A DNA stretch of 64,000 nucleotides, taken from positions 41,343-105,342 of the forward strand of contig NZ_WRPN01000012.1 in NCBI RefSeq assembly GCF_009746565.1, given 5' to 3'. Of this stretch, positions 8,035 through 17,591 are shown piece by piece. Each line of letters starts with the position of its first letter. Within the stretch, counting starts at the first letter, position 1. Made by a program: the position numbers and the translations under genes. A model generated the notes under the pieces. It worked only from the letters and a program-made list of their open reading frames with translations. It was not told where the DNA came from and searched no databases. This DNA is from Mariniflexile maritimum. Its GTDB lineage: Bacteria > Bacteroidota > Bacteroidia > Flavobacteriales > Flavobacteriaceae.

Positions 8035-10575
8035 TTATATTATTTTAATAGTTATAGTTTCAGATTTTAGACCTTTGCCAGTAGCTGTAACCTTGACGTT
8101 TCCAGATTTACCAGTAGCTTGAATAATCAATAAGGTTTTGCCATTGTAGGTGGTTCCCTGTTGCGCATGGAATGTTTCCACACTTTTTTTCCACCCATTG
8201 TCCACGCCCAAAAGTTTGGCGTCTCCATCTATTTTAAAAGTGATTAATTTGTTATCTGTTTTAACGGGGTTTCCGTTGTCGTCAGTCAGTTGTAGAATGA
8301 CGTGCGAAACATCCTTATGATTGGCGTTGATTGTTTTTTCTTCGGAAGAAAGCTTGATGTTTGTCGCTTGTCTTGCAGTGACGATTTCTTCAGTGATTTT
8401 TTCACCATTTTTAACACCCTTGGCAACTAATTTTCCATCGGCAAACGGAACTCCCCATTTATAAATATGGTCTTCAAAATCGGATAACTTCTTTTTGCCA
8501 AGAGATTTGTCATTTAAGAAAAGTTCGATTTCATCACAGTTTGAGTAAATTTCAACTGAAATCATCTCATTTTGATTATAGTTCCAATGCTCGTTCACAT
8601 CTTCCCATTCCCATAAAGCATGTTCCCACTTTTTAGGGTTTTTAGCAACGATATTCCCCGAATCATCTATCTTATTCAATGACTTTTCAATAGTTTGGGT
8701 GGCGATATGAATCATGGGTGCTTCTGTCCAAAGCGATTGCATCATATAGTAAGAACCCTTCTTAAATCCTGCGGTGTTGAGTAACCCTGATGGCTGCACA
8801 CGAACAGGCCAAGGGTCTCTAATCTCGCCCATATAATCTATCCCTGTCCATAAAAATGTGCCCGAAATAAAAGGACGTTCCATAATGGCTTTCCATTCGT
8901 GGTATTGCGCCAAATTTTCGGTGCCCATAATGGGTTTATCGGGATAATTTTCATGGCCATAATCGTATAAAACACGTCTGTAACTATAGCCTACAACATC
9001 TAGTGCGTCTGTATATCCAGAAAGATGGCTCGCCGAAGGCAGAATTAAATTGGCAGTAACAGGTCTAGTGGTGTCCAGTTCTTTTACCCATTTTGACAGT
9101 TTTTGCGCCGTCTCGCCAATGTCATATTTTTCTTTTGGAAGGGTTTCCAATAGACGCTTAATCTCTTCTTTTGAATTGGGAGGTTCAGACCAGAAGTAAT
9201 TTCCGTTCCAGCTCATATTATTAAAAAAGCCTGTTGCTTGTGCGTTTCTTGGGTAGGTCCATTCTATTTCATTCCCAATACTCCATTGGAAAATAGAGGG
9301 ATGGTTTCTATGGCTTAAAATCACATTTTTAAGGTCTTTGTGTGCCCATTCCTGAAAATGTTCACCATAACCTCTAGTAATATAATCGGTGCTCTTTGAT
9401 TCATTTTGATTGAAACGTTTGTCCTTAGGGTTATCCCATTCATCAAAAAGTTCATCTTGAACCAAGAACCCCATTTCGTCACATAAGTCTAAAAATTCGT
9501 TCGAAGCAGGGTTATGAGATACCCTAATGGCATTTACACCACCATCTTTCAAAATTTGCAATCTGCGTTTCCAAACGCCTTTAGGTACCGCGGCACCAAC
9601 CAACCCGCCGTCATGGTGCAGACAAACACCTTTAATTTTCATGTTTTCACCATTTAAAAAGAAGCCGGTATTGGCATCGAATTGTATGGTACGAATTCCG
9701 AAAGTACTGGTGTAGGTATCTATTTCTTTATCGGATTTAATGATGGAAGTTATAGCCTTATATACATGCGGATTTTCTAAATTCCACAACTTAGGTTTGT
9801 GAATATTAATATGTTGAATGACCTCACTTTCTGAATCTGGTCCAATTTTCAATTTGCTTTTTGCTGAAGCAACAACAGTTTCGTTAGCGTCGATAATTTT
9901 TGTAGAAACAATGATGTTTTCCTTTGAGGTAAAGCCATTCTTAACTTGAATATTCAGTTGAACGGTTGCATTTTGGTTTGAAACTTTAGGGGTTGTAATA
10001 AAAGTGCCCCAAACAGGAATATGTAATTTACTGGTAGTAATGAGTTTGACCTCCCTGTAGATACCAGCGCCCGTGTACCAGCGGCTATCGGCATAACGCG
10101 TGTGGTCAACTTTAACTGTTAATAGGTTATTTTTTCCATACTTATTCAAATAAGGTGTTATGTTAAAATAAAAGGGGGAATAGCCATAAGGATGAAAGCC
10201 CAATTCATGCCCATTAATTGCAATGGTGGCATTATTGTACACGCCATCAAAAAGAATATAATTTACGCTCTTTTCATCATAGGATAAATCAAAAATCTTT
10301 TTGTAATAACCGTACCCTTTTCCTGCAATATACCCTGTGGCAAGAGCATCTTTGACCAATGTAGAGTCGAAATCACCTTTAATGATCCAATCATGGGGCA
10401 GGTTTATGGTTTCGAATTTATCATCGGAAATTGAATTTATATTTTCATCTTCCTGGGATAAATAGAATTGCCAGTTTAGATTAAAATTATCAGTAACACT
10501 CCTACTTTTGTTTTGTAAACCGTTACAGTTAAAAACAAAAGCAAGCAATAAGATTATAACAACAGTGTTTCGCAT
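8035..10575 (-). CDS. Glycoside hydrolase family 2, beta-galactosidase-like lipoprotein
   Basis: Exo-beta-galactosidase-type enzyme of 846 residues and the first gene of the minus-strand operon. The signal has a lipobox-like VFNC (Cys17), suggesting membrane anchoring. Sugar-binding domain with PHDW and [12 protein letters not shown], Ig-like domain, then a TIM barrel with RVSHNP, acid/base Glu436 in WSIGNEIEW and nucleophile candidate Glu553 in [11 protein letters not shown]-terminal beta-sandwich domains follow, as in Bacteroidota GH2 galactosidases. It probably removes non-reducing-end galactose from agar/porphyran oligosaccharides; beta-glucuronidase is less likely. Transcription is predicted from the promoter with two operator copies directly upstream. 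Confidence 0.9.
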   Translation of the reverse strand: MRNTVVIILLLAFVFNCNGLQNKSRSVTDNFNLNWQFYLSQEDENINSISDDKFETINLPHDWIIKGDFDSTLVKDALATGYIAGKGYGYYKKIFDLSYDEKSVNYILFDGVYNNATIAINGHELGFHPYGYSPFYFNITPYLNKYGKNNLLTVKVDHTRYADSRWYTGAGIYREVKLITTSKLHIPVWGTFITTPKVSNQNATVQLNIQVKNGFTSKENIIVSTKIIDANETVVASAKSKLKIGPDSESEVIQHINIHKPKLWNLENPHVYKAITSIIKSDKEIDTYTSTFGIRTIQFDANTGFFLNGENMKIKGVCLHHDGGLVGAAVPKGVWKRRLQILKDGGVNAIRVSHNPASNEFLDLCDEMGFLVQDELFDEWDNPKDKRFNQNESKSTDYITRGYGEHFQEWAHKDLKNVILSHRNHPSIFQWSIGNEIEWTYPRNAQATGFFNNMSWNGNYFWSEPPNSKEEIKRLLETLPKEKYDIGETAQKLSKWVKELDTTRPVTANLILPSASHLSGYTDALDVVGYSYRRVLYDYGHENYPDKPIMGTENLAQYHEWKAIMERPFISGTFLWTGIDYMGEIRDPWPVRVQPSGLLNTAGFKKGSYYMMQSLWTEAPMIHIATQTIEKSLNKIDDSGNIVAKNPKKWEHALWEWEDVNEHWNYNQNEMISVEIYSNCDEIELFLNDKSLGKKKLSDFEDHIYKWGVPFADGKLVAKGVKNGEKITEEIVTARQATNIKLSSEEKTINANHKDVSHVILQLTDDNGNPVKTDNKLITFKIDGDAKLLGVDNGWKKSVETFHAQQGTTYNGKTLLIIQATGKSGNVKVTATGKGLKSETITIKII

Positions 10576-10603
10576 TAATTTTGTGGTTTTTTTTTGTAGG
10601 GAA

Positions 10604-10702
10604 TAAAATTACTTCCTTATCATGCTTACCACACTTTTTAATACTAGACTACTACTAAACACTCGGCTTATATAAAAAAAACAACTAGATTTAAACTTGA
10701 CA
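10604..10702 (-). promoter_or_regulatory. Promoter with two 19-bp operators for the GH2 operon
   Basis: Read on the minus strand, the operators are TGTCAAGTTTAAATCTAGT (10702 to 10684) and TGTTTAGTAGTAGTCTAGT (10661 to 10643), offset by exactly 41 bp. The proximal one ends 32 bases before the first base of a -7-like box TAATTTTA (10611 to 10604), which lies 29 bases upstream of the GH2 ATG. No -33 TTTG is visible, as expected for an activator-dependent promoter. The same motif and spacing recur at other genes of this locus. The sites are seen directly; binding by the adjacent TPR/LuxR regulator is inference. Confidence 0.65.
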
Positions 10703-10770
10703 TTGGTTTAATTATGGTGTTTTGGTTACAGAAATATTAGGCTGTTATATATATTTAGGTCTTATTTGAA

Positions 10771-10872
10771 TGTTTAGTTGGGTGAAATTTATTTAATTGT
10801 TTAAATAATTGATTATGATATGTTTAAAAAACCATATGTTCAGTTAAATATGGTATATAGTAAGTAATTTTG
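10771..10872 (+). promoter_or_regulatory. Putative promoter of the TPR/LuxR regulator with operator half-sites
   Basis: A TAnnTTTG-consensus box TAATTTTG lies at 10865-10872, about 42 bases before the regulator's ATG. Two good matches to the left half of the locus operator occur here: TGTTTAGTT at 10771-10779 and TGTTCAGTT at 10837-10845. The second lies where a -33 element would be, and overlaps a 7-bp inverted repeat (ACCATAT...ATATGGT, 10831-10854). This would suit autoregulation, but the right halves of the sites are poor, so confidence is modest. Confidence 0.4.
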
Positions 10873-10913
10873 TTTTAATAGTCTGTTAGATATATAATTT
10901 AAATTAAAAAAGA

Positions 10914-12527
10914 ATGAAAAGATTTTACATTGCTGCACTGTTTTCTGTTTTGTGTTCTAGCACAATGAGTTCTCAAAATGTGCTAACTCAAGATTCGTTG
11001 TATTTAAAAGCAAGAGGGCTAAGATTCAGTAATCCGGATAGTTCGGCTTTTTATTTAAAAAAAGGGTATGAACTGAATCTTAAAGAAAAGGATACAACAA
11101 ATGCCATTAACTTTTTGCTAGAATTATCTCAATTGTATTCACACAATGTTAATTACGGAAAATCATACGATGGTTATTGGGAGGCATTGTTGTTGGCAGA
11201 CCAATCGAAGGATTCCATTTCGATATCTAGGGTTTATCATGGGTTAGGATGGTTATTCGGTTTTTATAAAAGGGAAAAAGAAGCTTTGGAAAAGTTTAAT
11301 TTATCCAACAAAATAAGGAAAGAATTAATCAATAATGAGAATAGAGATGTGATGCTGGATTATATTAGAAGTAATTATTTTGCCATAATTAATCTATATA
11401 GAGACCTCAAAGACTATGATAAAGCTAAGATATATTTAGATAGTGCTTACCAAATACAGAAACAACTACCAAACAGGCCTAAAAGCTATTATTTAGAGGC
11501 AGAATCCGGTTATTTGGCTTCTGTTGACGGCCATTTTGATTTGGCCTTGCAAAAACTTAATAACGCAAAGGAATATTTTGAAGTTAACGATCCATCCTAT
11601 TTAGTGCTTGTTGAAATGTTTTATGGAGATGTTTACCAAAGAATGAATAAAAATGATGAGAGTATTTTTCACTATAAAAAATCACTGGAAATTTCAAATA
11701 AATATCACAGGCATTTGAATACGGATTTAATTGTTTACCACGCGCTTTCGGATATGTATTTAAAACAAAACAAGTTAGAAGAAGCAATTAAATACTTAAA
11801 AAAGGGCAACAACCTTAGCGAGAAGATTTTTGGCAGGTCAAGTGCCAATAGTCGGCATCTTTTAGAAATTAAGGATTTATATAGAATTGAGAAGAAAAAA
11901 CAGGAGGATCTTAGGAAACAAGAACGGATAAATCAACTAGAAAGTGAATATGAAATTAGGGTTTGGAAATATATTGTTTTAATTGTAACCATTCTATTTT
12001 TAATATTATTTGGATATTTTAATATGAAAAACATACGAAATAGGCATAAAGTTGAAAAGCAAAATTTAAAAGAAACCCAAAAATTAAAAACCCAAAGGCA
12101 TAAGGAAATACTTGAATTAAAAAACAAGGAATTAACCGAATCTGCATTGCGCCTCATTGAAAAGGATGAGTTTATTGCAACCATTAGAAATAGATTGGAA
12201 AATCAAACAGATAAAATAGATGTTAAGGACATTAACCGCATTTTAAACCTATTACAACGAAAACCTAATAGTAATTGGGAAGAGTTTGAAGCAAGGTTTA
12301 CCTCAATAAATACAAGTTTTTATTCAAATTTAAAGAATGAATTTCCAAATTTATCACAAGTAGATTTAAGAATATGTGCCTTGGTAAAATTAAACTTTCC
12401 AAGCAAGGAAATGTCGAGATTATTAGGTATTTCCATTGAAAGCGTACATACTTCTAGGTACAGGCTTAGAAAAAAGCTTAATTTAGATAGAGACACGAAC
12501 TTAGAAGAATTCATAGATCGATATTAA
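10914..12527 (+). CDS. Membrane-anchored TPR regulator with LuxR-type HTH
   Basis: Likely transcriptional activator of the porphyran/agar genes, 537 residues. It has an N-terminal signal peptide (to about SSQN), tetratricopeptide-like helical repeats across roughly residues 30-330, a single transmembrane helix near 350-368, a charged coiled-coil linker (about 370-430) and a C-terminal helix-turn-helix around 480-525 (LSQVDLRICALV then EMSRLLGISIESVHTSRYRLRKKL), the LuxR/GerE-like fold of this Bacteroidota family. The TPR part would sit in the periplasm and sense a sugar or partner protein. The gene lies between the divergent GH2 operon and susC, and both of those promoters carry the repeated operator. 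Direct DNA binding by a membrane-tethered protein is inferred. Confidence 0.85.
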   Translation: MKRFYIAALFSVLCSSTMSSQNVLTQDSLYLKARGLRFSNPDSSAFYLKKGYELNLKEKDTTNAINFLLELSQLYSHNVNYGKSYDGYWEALLLADQSKDSISISRVYHGLGWLFGFYKREKEALEKFNLSNKIRKELINNENRDVMLDYIRSNYFAIINLYRDLKDYDKAKIYLDSAYQIQKQLPNRPKSYYLEAESGYLASVDGHFDLALQKLNNAKEYFEVNDPSYLVLVEMFYGDVYQRMNKNDESIFHYKKSLEISNKYHRHLNTDLIVYHALSDMYLKQNKLEEAIKYLKKGNNLSEKIFGRSSANSRHLLEIKDLYRIEKKKQEDLRKQERINQLESEYEIRVWKYIVLIVTILFLILFGYFNMKNIRNRHKVEKQNLKETQKLKTQRHKEILELKNKELTESALRLIEKDEFIATIRNRLENQTDKIDVKDINRILNLLQRKPNSNWEEFEARFTSINTSFYSNLKNEFPNLSQVDLRICALVKLNFPSKEMSRLLGISIESVHTSRYRLRKKLNLDRDTNLEEFIDRY

Positions 12528-12579
12528 TGATATTTGCAATATCTTATAAATAGCTGGTGTTAAATGTGTTGAGTGTTAA

Positions 12580-12678
12580 TGTTCAGTTTTGGTCTAGTTT
12601 TTTTTTGAAAAATAAATATTTGTTCAGTTCTGGATTAGTGTATTTATTTTAAATCTGAAGGGTCGTATCCTACTTTTA
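12580..12678 (+). promoter_or_regulatory. Promoter with two 19-bp operators for susC-susD
   Basis: Two operator copies, TGTTCAGTTTTGGTCTAGT (12580-12598) and TGTTCAGTTCTGGATTAGT (12621-12639), are offset by 41 bp, identical to the offset in front of the divergent GH2 operon. The proximal copy ends 32 bases before the first base of the -7-like box TACTTTTA (12671-12678), itself 29 bases from the susC ATG. No recognisable -33 element. It reads as an activator-dependent promoter for the uptake operon. Confidence 0.65.
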
Positions 12679-12706
12679 CCACGTTAAAACTAAACTAATA
12701 AATAAT

Positions 12707-15700
12707 ATGAATTTAAACTTATGTATTAAACAGGGTAAAAAAGGAATCATGGCCTTTTCTTTGTTTTTTCTCCTTTGTGGAGCCATTCAATCTCAAAACA
12801 TTACTATTAATGGAAATGTTACCGATGGTCAAAAGATGCCACTACCAGGCGTAAACGTTTTGGTTAAAGGAACATCAACTGGAACGGTAACAGACTTTGA
12901 CGGTAATTATGAAATTAAGGCAAAAGCTAATAGTGTATTGGTTTTTAGCTATGTTGGTTATGTAACACGGGAAATAGCTGTACAGAACAAGACCACCATG
13001 AATGTTCAATTGGAAGAGAACTTGTCTCAACTGGATGAAGTCGTTGTTGTAGGTTACGGTACGCAGAAGAAAAAGGAAGTTACGGGTGCTGTTGCCCAGG
13101 TAAAATCGGAAATTATTTCCCGAGCTCCAGTTTCAGACATCGGTGAGTCTCTTCAAGGAGTGGTTGCTGGGGTAAATGTTCAAGCATCTAGTGGGCGTCC
13201 AGGTGAAGCTGCAAATATTCAAATTAGGGGTGTTGGTTCGTTATTGGGTAAATTGGAACCATTATATGTAGTGGATGGTGTTCCTTACGAATCCAATCCG
13301 AACATAGCGCCCGATCAAGTTGAAACTATGGACATCCTTAAAGATGGCGCAGCTGCCTCCATATATGGTGTAAGAGCATCAAATGGTGTTGTTTTGATTA
13401 CAACCAAAAGAGGGACGCCCGGTAATTTTGCTGTAACGCTATCAACTTATACTGGTATTCAAAACATTACTTCGGGAACCCCTTTAATGAATACACAACA
13501 ACAATTGTTTGCAGATTTTTCAGTTGATAATGTATTGAATTCTGGTAATCTTCCAGGATATTTCATAACAACTCCAGAATTATTGGATTATGATACTGAT
13601 TTTGTTGGAGACGTTCAAAACAACAATGCCCTGATTAGAAATTACGATTTGGGTATTACAGGTGGAAGTAAGGAGTTAAGTTTAAGTTTTGCTACCAGTT
13701 TTAATGACCAAGATGGGGTTTTGATTAAATCTGGATTTAATAGATTAAGTTCCAGGTTAACGGCTCAATTTACTAAAGGAAAATTTAAAGCATTTGCTAC
13801 AATAGGTTTAACCGAGGAAAACAGAGATCAAGAACCTTTTGCTTTATATGAATATAGTATTGGTCAAAATCCATGGCAGATTCCATTAGGTGATTTAGAT
13901 ATTAGTGGTGATAACGTGGTAAACATTCCTGTGGATAACACTATTTATTTTGGTTTTTTAGCGAAACAATTACAAAATATTGACGAAAGAAAAGTCACTT
14001 CGTCCAATATCGCCTTAAATCTGGAATATGAGATTGTAAAGGATCTTAAGTATAAAATAAGTTTGAGTAACAATAAATATGATTACAAACGAAAATTCTT
14101 TAGGCCATCCTATTTTATTTATGGATTAGATGGAAACCTAAATGCAACAGCTTCAACACTGCAAGCGCAACTTACTGAGGATTATACGTTTTCTGATAGA
14201 AGGGTTATTGAAAATATGTTAAGCTACCAAAAAGAATTTGGCAAACATAAATTAAGCTCTGTTGTGGTGTCTTCTTATGAAGAATTTACGTCCAAACAAC
14301 TTTCTGTTGGGGGTATTGGATTTCCCACCAACGATACTCAGGAAATAGGTCAAGCATTCTCAACTACAACGCCAACAAGTTTTATAAACAACTATACATT
14401 GGCCGGTATTCTAGGAAGAATCCAATATAGTTACGATGAACGTTACTTAGTATCTTTAAGTGTGCGTAGAGACGGTTCTTCAAAATTTGGAACCAAAAAT
14501 AGATATGCTTCTTTTCCTTCCGCATCTGTGGGGTGGAATGTTTCTGAAGAAGGATTCTTTAAAAACTCGGCTATTGGAAAAACAGTAAATAGTTTAAAAT
14601 TAAGAGCAAGTTATGCCCAAGTAGGGAACCAAGATGTTCAGCCTTATGTTGCAGCAACCCAGATAGAGACTGGCGTTAATTATTTATTTGGCCCAAATGA
14701 AACGTTGGCTTCCGGATTAATTCAAAGACGATATTCAAATCCAGACTTGAAATGGGAAACGAGTACTTCTAAAAATATAGGTATCGATTTTGCCATGTTT
14801 AAAAACAAATTGACCTTTACTGGTGATATTTATAGTAATGACAAAAAAGACATGTTATTGCCATTTCAAACACCACCTTCTGGAGGTACAACAGCTCCAA
14901 ATGCTGAAACCGTTTATAACCCCATTTTTATTAATTCTGGTAAAATGACCAACGAAGGGATTGAATTGGCTTTAGGATATAAAAGTGAATTTAAAAATGG
15001 TTTGAAATATAATATTTCATCAACCTTTACAAAAAATATTAATACTATAGTTGATTTAAACGGCATTGTGCGCGGTTATCCAGATGGTAGGCCAACATTT
15101 TCATTAGGAAATAGTATCGATCAAACCACGTTTTTTGCTGTGGGCCATGAAGCGGGAGCCTTCTTTTTATTGAAAAATGAGGGCGTTATTAAAACCGATG
15201 CAGATTTAATTGAATATCAAAAAATTAATTCATCAGCTAGAAAAGGAGATATACGATACGCCGATATTAATGGTGATACTAAAATTGATGAAGCCGACCG
15301 AGTGTATGCTGGTTCTGGTCAAGCGGAATTTGAAGCAGGTTTAAATATTGATTTGACTTACAAAAACTGGGATTTAACCGTTCAATCCTATTTATCCTAT
15401 GGTGCCGAATTGTTTAATGGCGCACGTTTCTTTGCCTATACTCAAGGAAGACACTTAGACCAGTTTAACCAATGGTCCCCACAAAATCCTAATTCTGATA
15501 TTCCTAGCTTTAGAAACAGTGAGGCTACCGAAAGTGTGCGGGCAAGATCTGATTATTGGCTAGAAGATGGTACTTATCTAAGAATTCGTAACATCACGCT
15601 AGGTTATTCTCTGCCTAAAGAGTTGATGGATAAAATTAAAATGACAAGTGTTAAGTTTTATGTAACAGGCTTTAACCCTTTTACATTTACCAATTACACG

Positions 15701-15808
15701 GGTTACGACCCAGAAGTTGGGGGTAATGGTATTAGTACCCGAGGTGTTGATAGAGGTAATTATCCGGTAGCTAGAAGATTTGTTCTAGGGGCTAAAATTA
15801 AATTTTAA
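12707..15808 (+). CDS. susC: SusC-family TonB-dependent outer-membrane transporter
   Basis: Imports oligosaccharides through the outer membrane using TonB energy. 1033 residues: a signal peptide, a CarboxypepD-regulatory-like N-terminal domain (about 30-110, GNVTDGQKMPLPGVNVLVKG), a TonB-box-like LDEVVVVGYG, a plug domain with YVVDGVPYE and ILKDGAAASIYGVRASNGVVLITTK, and then the 22-strand barrel ending in an aromatic-rich C-terminus (ARRFVLGAKIKF). Length is normal for SusC. It pairs with the SusD gene nine bases downstream. In this setting the cargo should be porphyran/agar oligosaccharides. A second, clearly related SusC lies at 45027. Confidence 0.97.
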   Translation: MNLNLCIKQGKKGIMAFSLFFLLCGAIQSQNITINGNVTDGQKMPLPGVNVLVKGTSTGTVTDFDGNYEIKAKANSVLVFSYVGYVTREIAVQNKTTMNVQLEENLSQLDEVVVVGYGTQKKKEVTGAVAQVKSEIISRAPVSDIGESLQGVVAGVNVQASSGRPGEAANIQIRGVGSLLGKLEPLYVVDGVPYESNPNIAPDQVETMDILKDGAAASIYGVRASNGVVLITTKRGTPGNFAVTLSTYTGIQNITSGTPLMNTQQQLFADFSVDNVLNSGNLPGYFITTPELLDYDTDFVGDVQNNNALIRNYDLGITGGSKELSLSFATSFNDQDGVLIKSGFNRLSSRLTAQFTKGKFKAFATIGLTEENRDQEPFALYEYSIGQNPWQIPLGDLDISGDNVVNIPVDNTIYFGFLAKQLQNIDERKVTSSNIALNLEYEIVKDLKYKISLSNNKYDYKRKFFRPSYFIYGLDGNLNATASTLQAQLTEDYTFSDRRVIENMLSYQKEFGKHKLSSVVVSSYEEFTSKQLSVGGIGFPTNDTQEIGQAFSTTTPTSFINNYTLAGILGRIQYSYDERYLVSLSVRRDGSSKFGTKNRYASFPSASVGWNVSEEGFFKNSAIGKTVNSLKLRASYAQVGNQDVQPYVAATQIETGVNYLFGPNETLASGLIQRRYSNPDLKWETSTSKNIGIDFAMFKNKLTFTGDIYSNDKKDMLLPFQTPPSGGTTAPNAETVYNPIFINSGKMTNEGIELALGYKSEFKNGLKYNISSTFTKNINTIVDLNGIVRGYPDGRPTFSLGNSIDQTTFFAVGHEAGAFFLLKNEGVIKTDADLIEYQKINSSARKGDIRYADINGDTKIDEADRVYAGSGQAEFEAGLNIDLTYKNWDLTVQSYLSYGAELFNGARFFAYTQGRHLDQFNQWSPQNPNSDIPSFRNSEATESVRARSDYWLEDGTYLRIRNITLGYSLPKELMDKIKMTSVKFYVTGFNPFTFTNYTGYDPEVGGNGISTRGVDRGNYPVARRFVLGAKIKF

Positions 15809-15817
15809 TAATTAATT

Positions 15818-17563
15818 ATGAAAAAAATGATAAAATTTATAATAAATATCAAGGCATTGGCCATTGCAGTTACCGCATGCTGCATGTTGTCTTTCACAAG
15901 TTGTTCTGAGGAGGAATTCTTAACGGTTAATAATCCAAACTCTATTACTGATGCTACATTTTGGAAAACAAGTAGCCAGTTTAATAGCGCACTAACCACA
16001 GTATATGCAGCCATGCAATTTCAAGGTATTAGTGGTAGTGGTTTATCCCAAGAAATAATTAGAACTGATCTTGCAGATACTTATTCTTTTTTTGGAAGAT
16101 GGAATATTTTCAGACAATTAACCTATACCGATAATAGTGAACAATTGGTTAATAAATGGAATCAGTTATATATTGGTATTTTTAGGGCGAATCAAGTAAT
16201 TAATAATATTGAAATAGCCGACCCTGCCATTTTTAAGGCAAATGAAAAAGAACAAATTTTAGCACAGGCTAAATGTTTGCGCGCCTTTTTTTATTTTGAG
16301 TTGATTCACACGTATGGTAAAGCAGTTATCCGCACAGAAATTTCAACTACCGATTTAAATAAACCAACAAGTACCATAGAAGAGGTGAATAATCAAGTAA
16401 TTATTCCCGATTTGAATTATGCGAGATTAAATTTACCTAAAATATGGGCAAATAGTGAAGATAGAGGAAGGGTTACTTCTGGAACGGCTACTTCGTTGCG
16501 AGGAAAAGTTTATTTATATGCAAAACAATGGGGGCCTGCTGCTTCTGATTTTAAGGAGGTTATTGACTCGAATGTATATGCATTAACCCCAAAGTCGTTG
16601 GATAATTTTACAGATCAAAACGAATTTAATTCAGAATCCATTCTAGAGGTCGCTTACAGTTCAACTGCAAACCCTGGAGCCAATGGGAATAATGTAGATG
16701 ATGTTCCTGGTGTTTCAGGTGGCGAATCGAATGCCATAGCATCAAATTATGCTTCTATTGGAGGATTTGGAGGTTTTAACACCGTGGTTTCAAGTTTGTT
16801 TTTACATGAACTATTTACAAATGACGAAGTAGATCCTGCTAACCCAATTAATACTGGTAATAGCCATTCCAGACGTCTTTCAGCTTCTATTTGCCCTAAA
16901 GATTTTGAAGGTCTATATTTTGGGGTAGATAAAACAAACAAAAATGTACACTCGTATAGAGGTTTAGGATTAACGGCATTAGTTAAAAAATACACCAACT
17001 GGTATCAAGGGACCTCCGAAATACCTTTAGCAAGAAGCGGCATCAATTTTAGGCATATCCGTTTGGCCGATGTGTATTTAATGTATGCAGAGGCTGTTTT
17101 AAATGAAAGCTCTAATGTTGCTGAGGCCATAAAATATATTGACTTAGTTAGAAAGAGAGCCGGAGTTAAAACATTGCAGCAGTATTTAGATGCAAATGGC
17201 AATACGTTTCCACAACTGCATATTAGTAAACAAGTTCATGGCACACAACCAATGGTGAGCCCTACAAAAGAGAACATCATGACACATATTCAAATGGTTG
17301 AAAGACCTTTAGAACTTTGTTTCGAGGGACATCGATGGAGAGATTTAGTGCGTTGGGGCATTGTAAAAAATGTACTAACTACAATGGGTAATGACCTAAA
17401 ATGGCGAAGGGATAATTTGGGAACTATTCTCAATCAACCACCTTTATACATAGAAGGTTCGGTTAATTTACTATCCCTTATTGGCATCGATAATTATAAG
17501 TCTGCAGACCATGATTATTTTTATCTTCCAGCAGCCGAACAACAATCAAATAAAGGTTTGTAA
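15818..17563 (+). CDS. susD: SusD-family glycan-binding lipoprotein
   Basis: Surface lid of the SusC transporter that captures oligosaccharides. 581 residues with a lipoprotein signal (lipobox SFTSC near residue 29), the SusD N-terminal signature NPNSITDATFWKT, TPR-like helices with RANQVI and AKCLRAFFYFEL, and the C-terminal RagB/SusD segment RPLELCFEGHRWRDLVRWG followed by a YLPAAEQQSNKGL ending. It is co-transcribed with susC upstream and a PKD-like lipoprotein downstream (28 bases). The closest visible relative in the window is the SusD at 48218. Ligand specificity cannot be read from sequence. Confidence 0.97.
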   Translation: MKKMIKFIINIKALAIAVTACCMLSFTSCSEEEFLTVNNPNSITDATFWKTSSQFNSALTTVYAAMQFQGISGSGLSQEIIRTDLADTYSFFGRWNIFRQLTYTDNSEQLVNKWNQLYIGIFRANQVINNIEIADPAIFKANEKEQILAQAKCLRAFFYFELIHTYGKAVIRTEISTTDLNKPTSTIEEVNNQVIIPDLNYARLNLPKIWANSEDRGRVTSGTATSLRGKVYLYAKQWGPAASDFKEVIDSNVYALTPKSLDNFTDQNEFNSESILEVAYSSTANPGANGNNVDDVPGVSGGESNAIASNYASIGGFGGFNTVVSSLFLHELFTNDEVDPANPINTGNSHSRRLSASICPKDFEGLYFGVDKTNKNVHSYRGLGLTALVKKYTNWYQGTSEIPLARSGINFRHIRLADVYLMYAEAVLNESSNVAEAIKYIDLVRKRAGVKTLQQYLDANGNTFPQLHISKQVHGTQPMVSPTKENIMTHIQMVERPLELCFEGHRWRDLVRWGIVKNVLTTMGNDLKWRRDNLGTILNQPPLYIEGSVNLLSLIGIDNYKSADHDYFYLPAAEQQSNKGL

Positions 17564-17591
17564 TAATTTATCTTAACGTAAATAAAAAACA

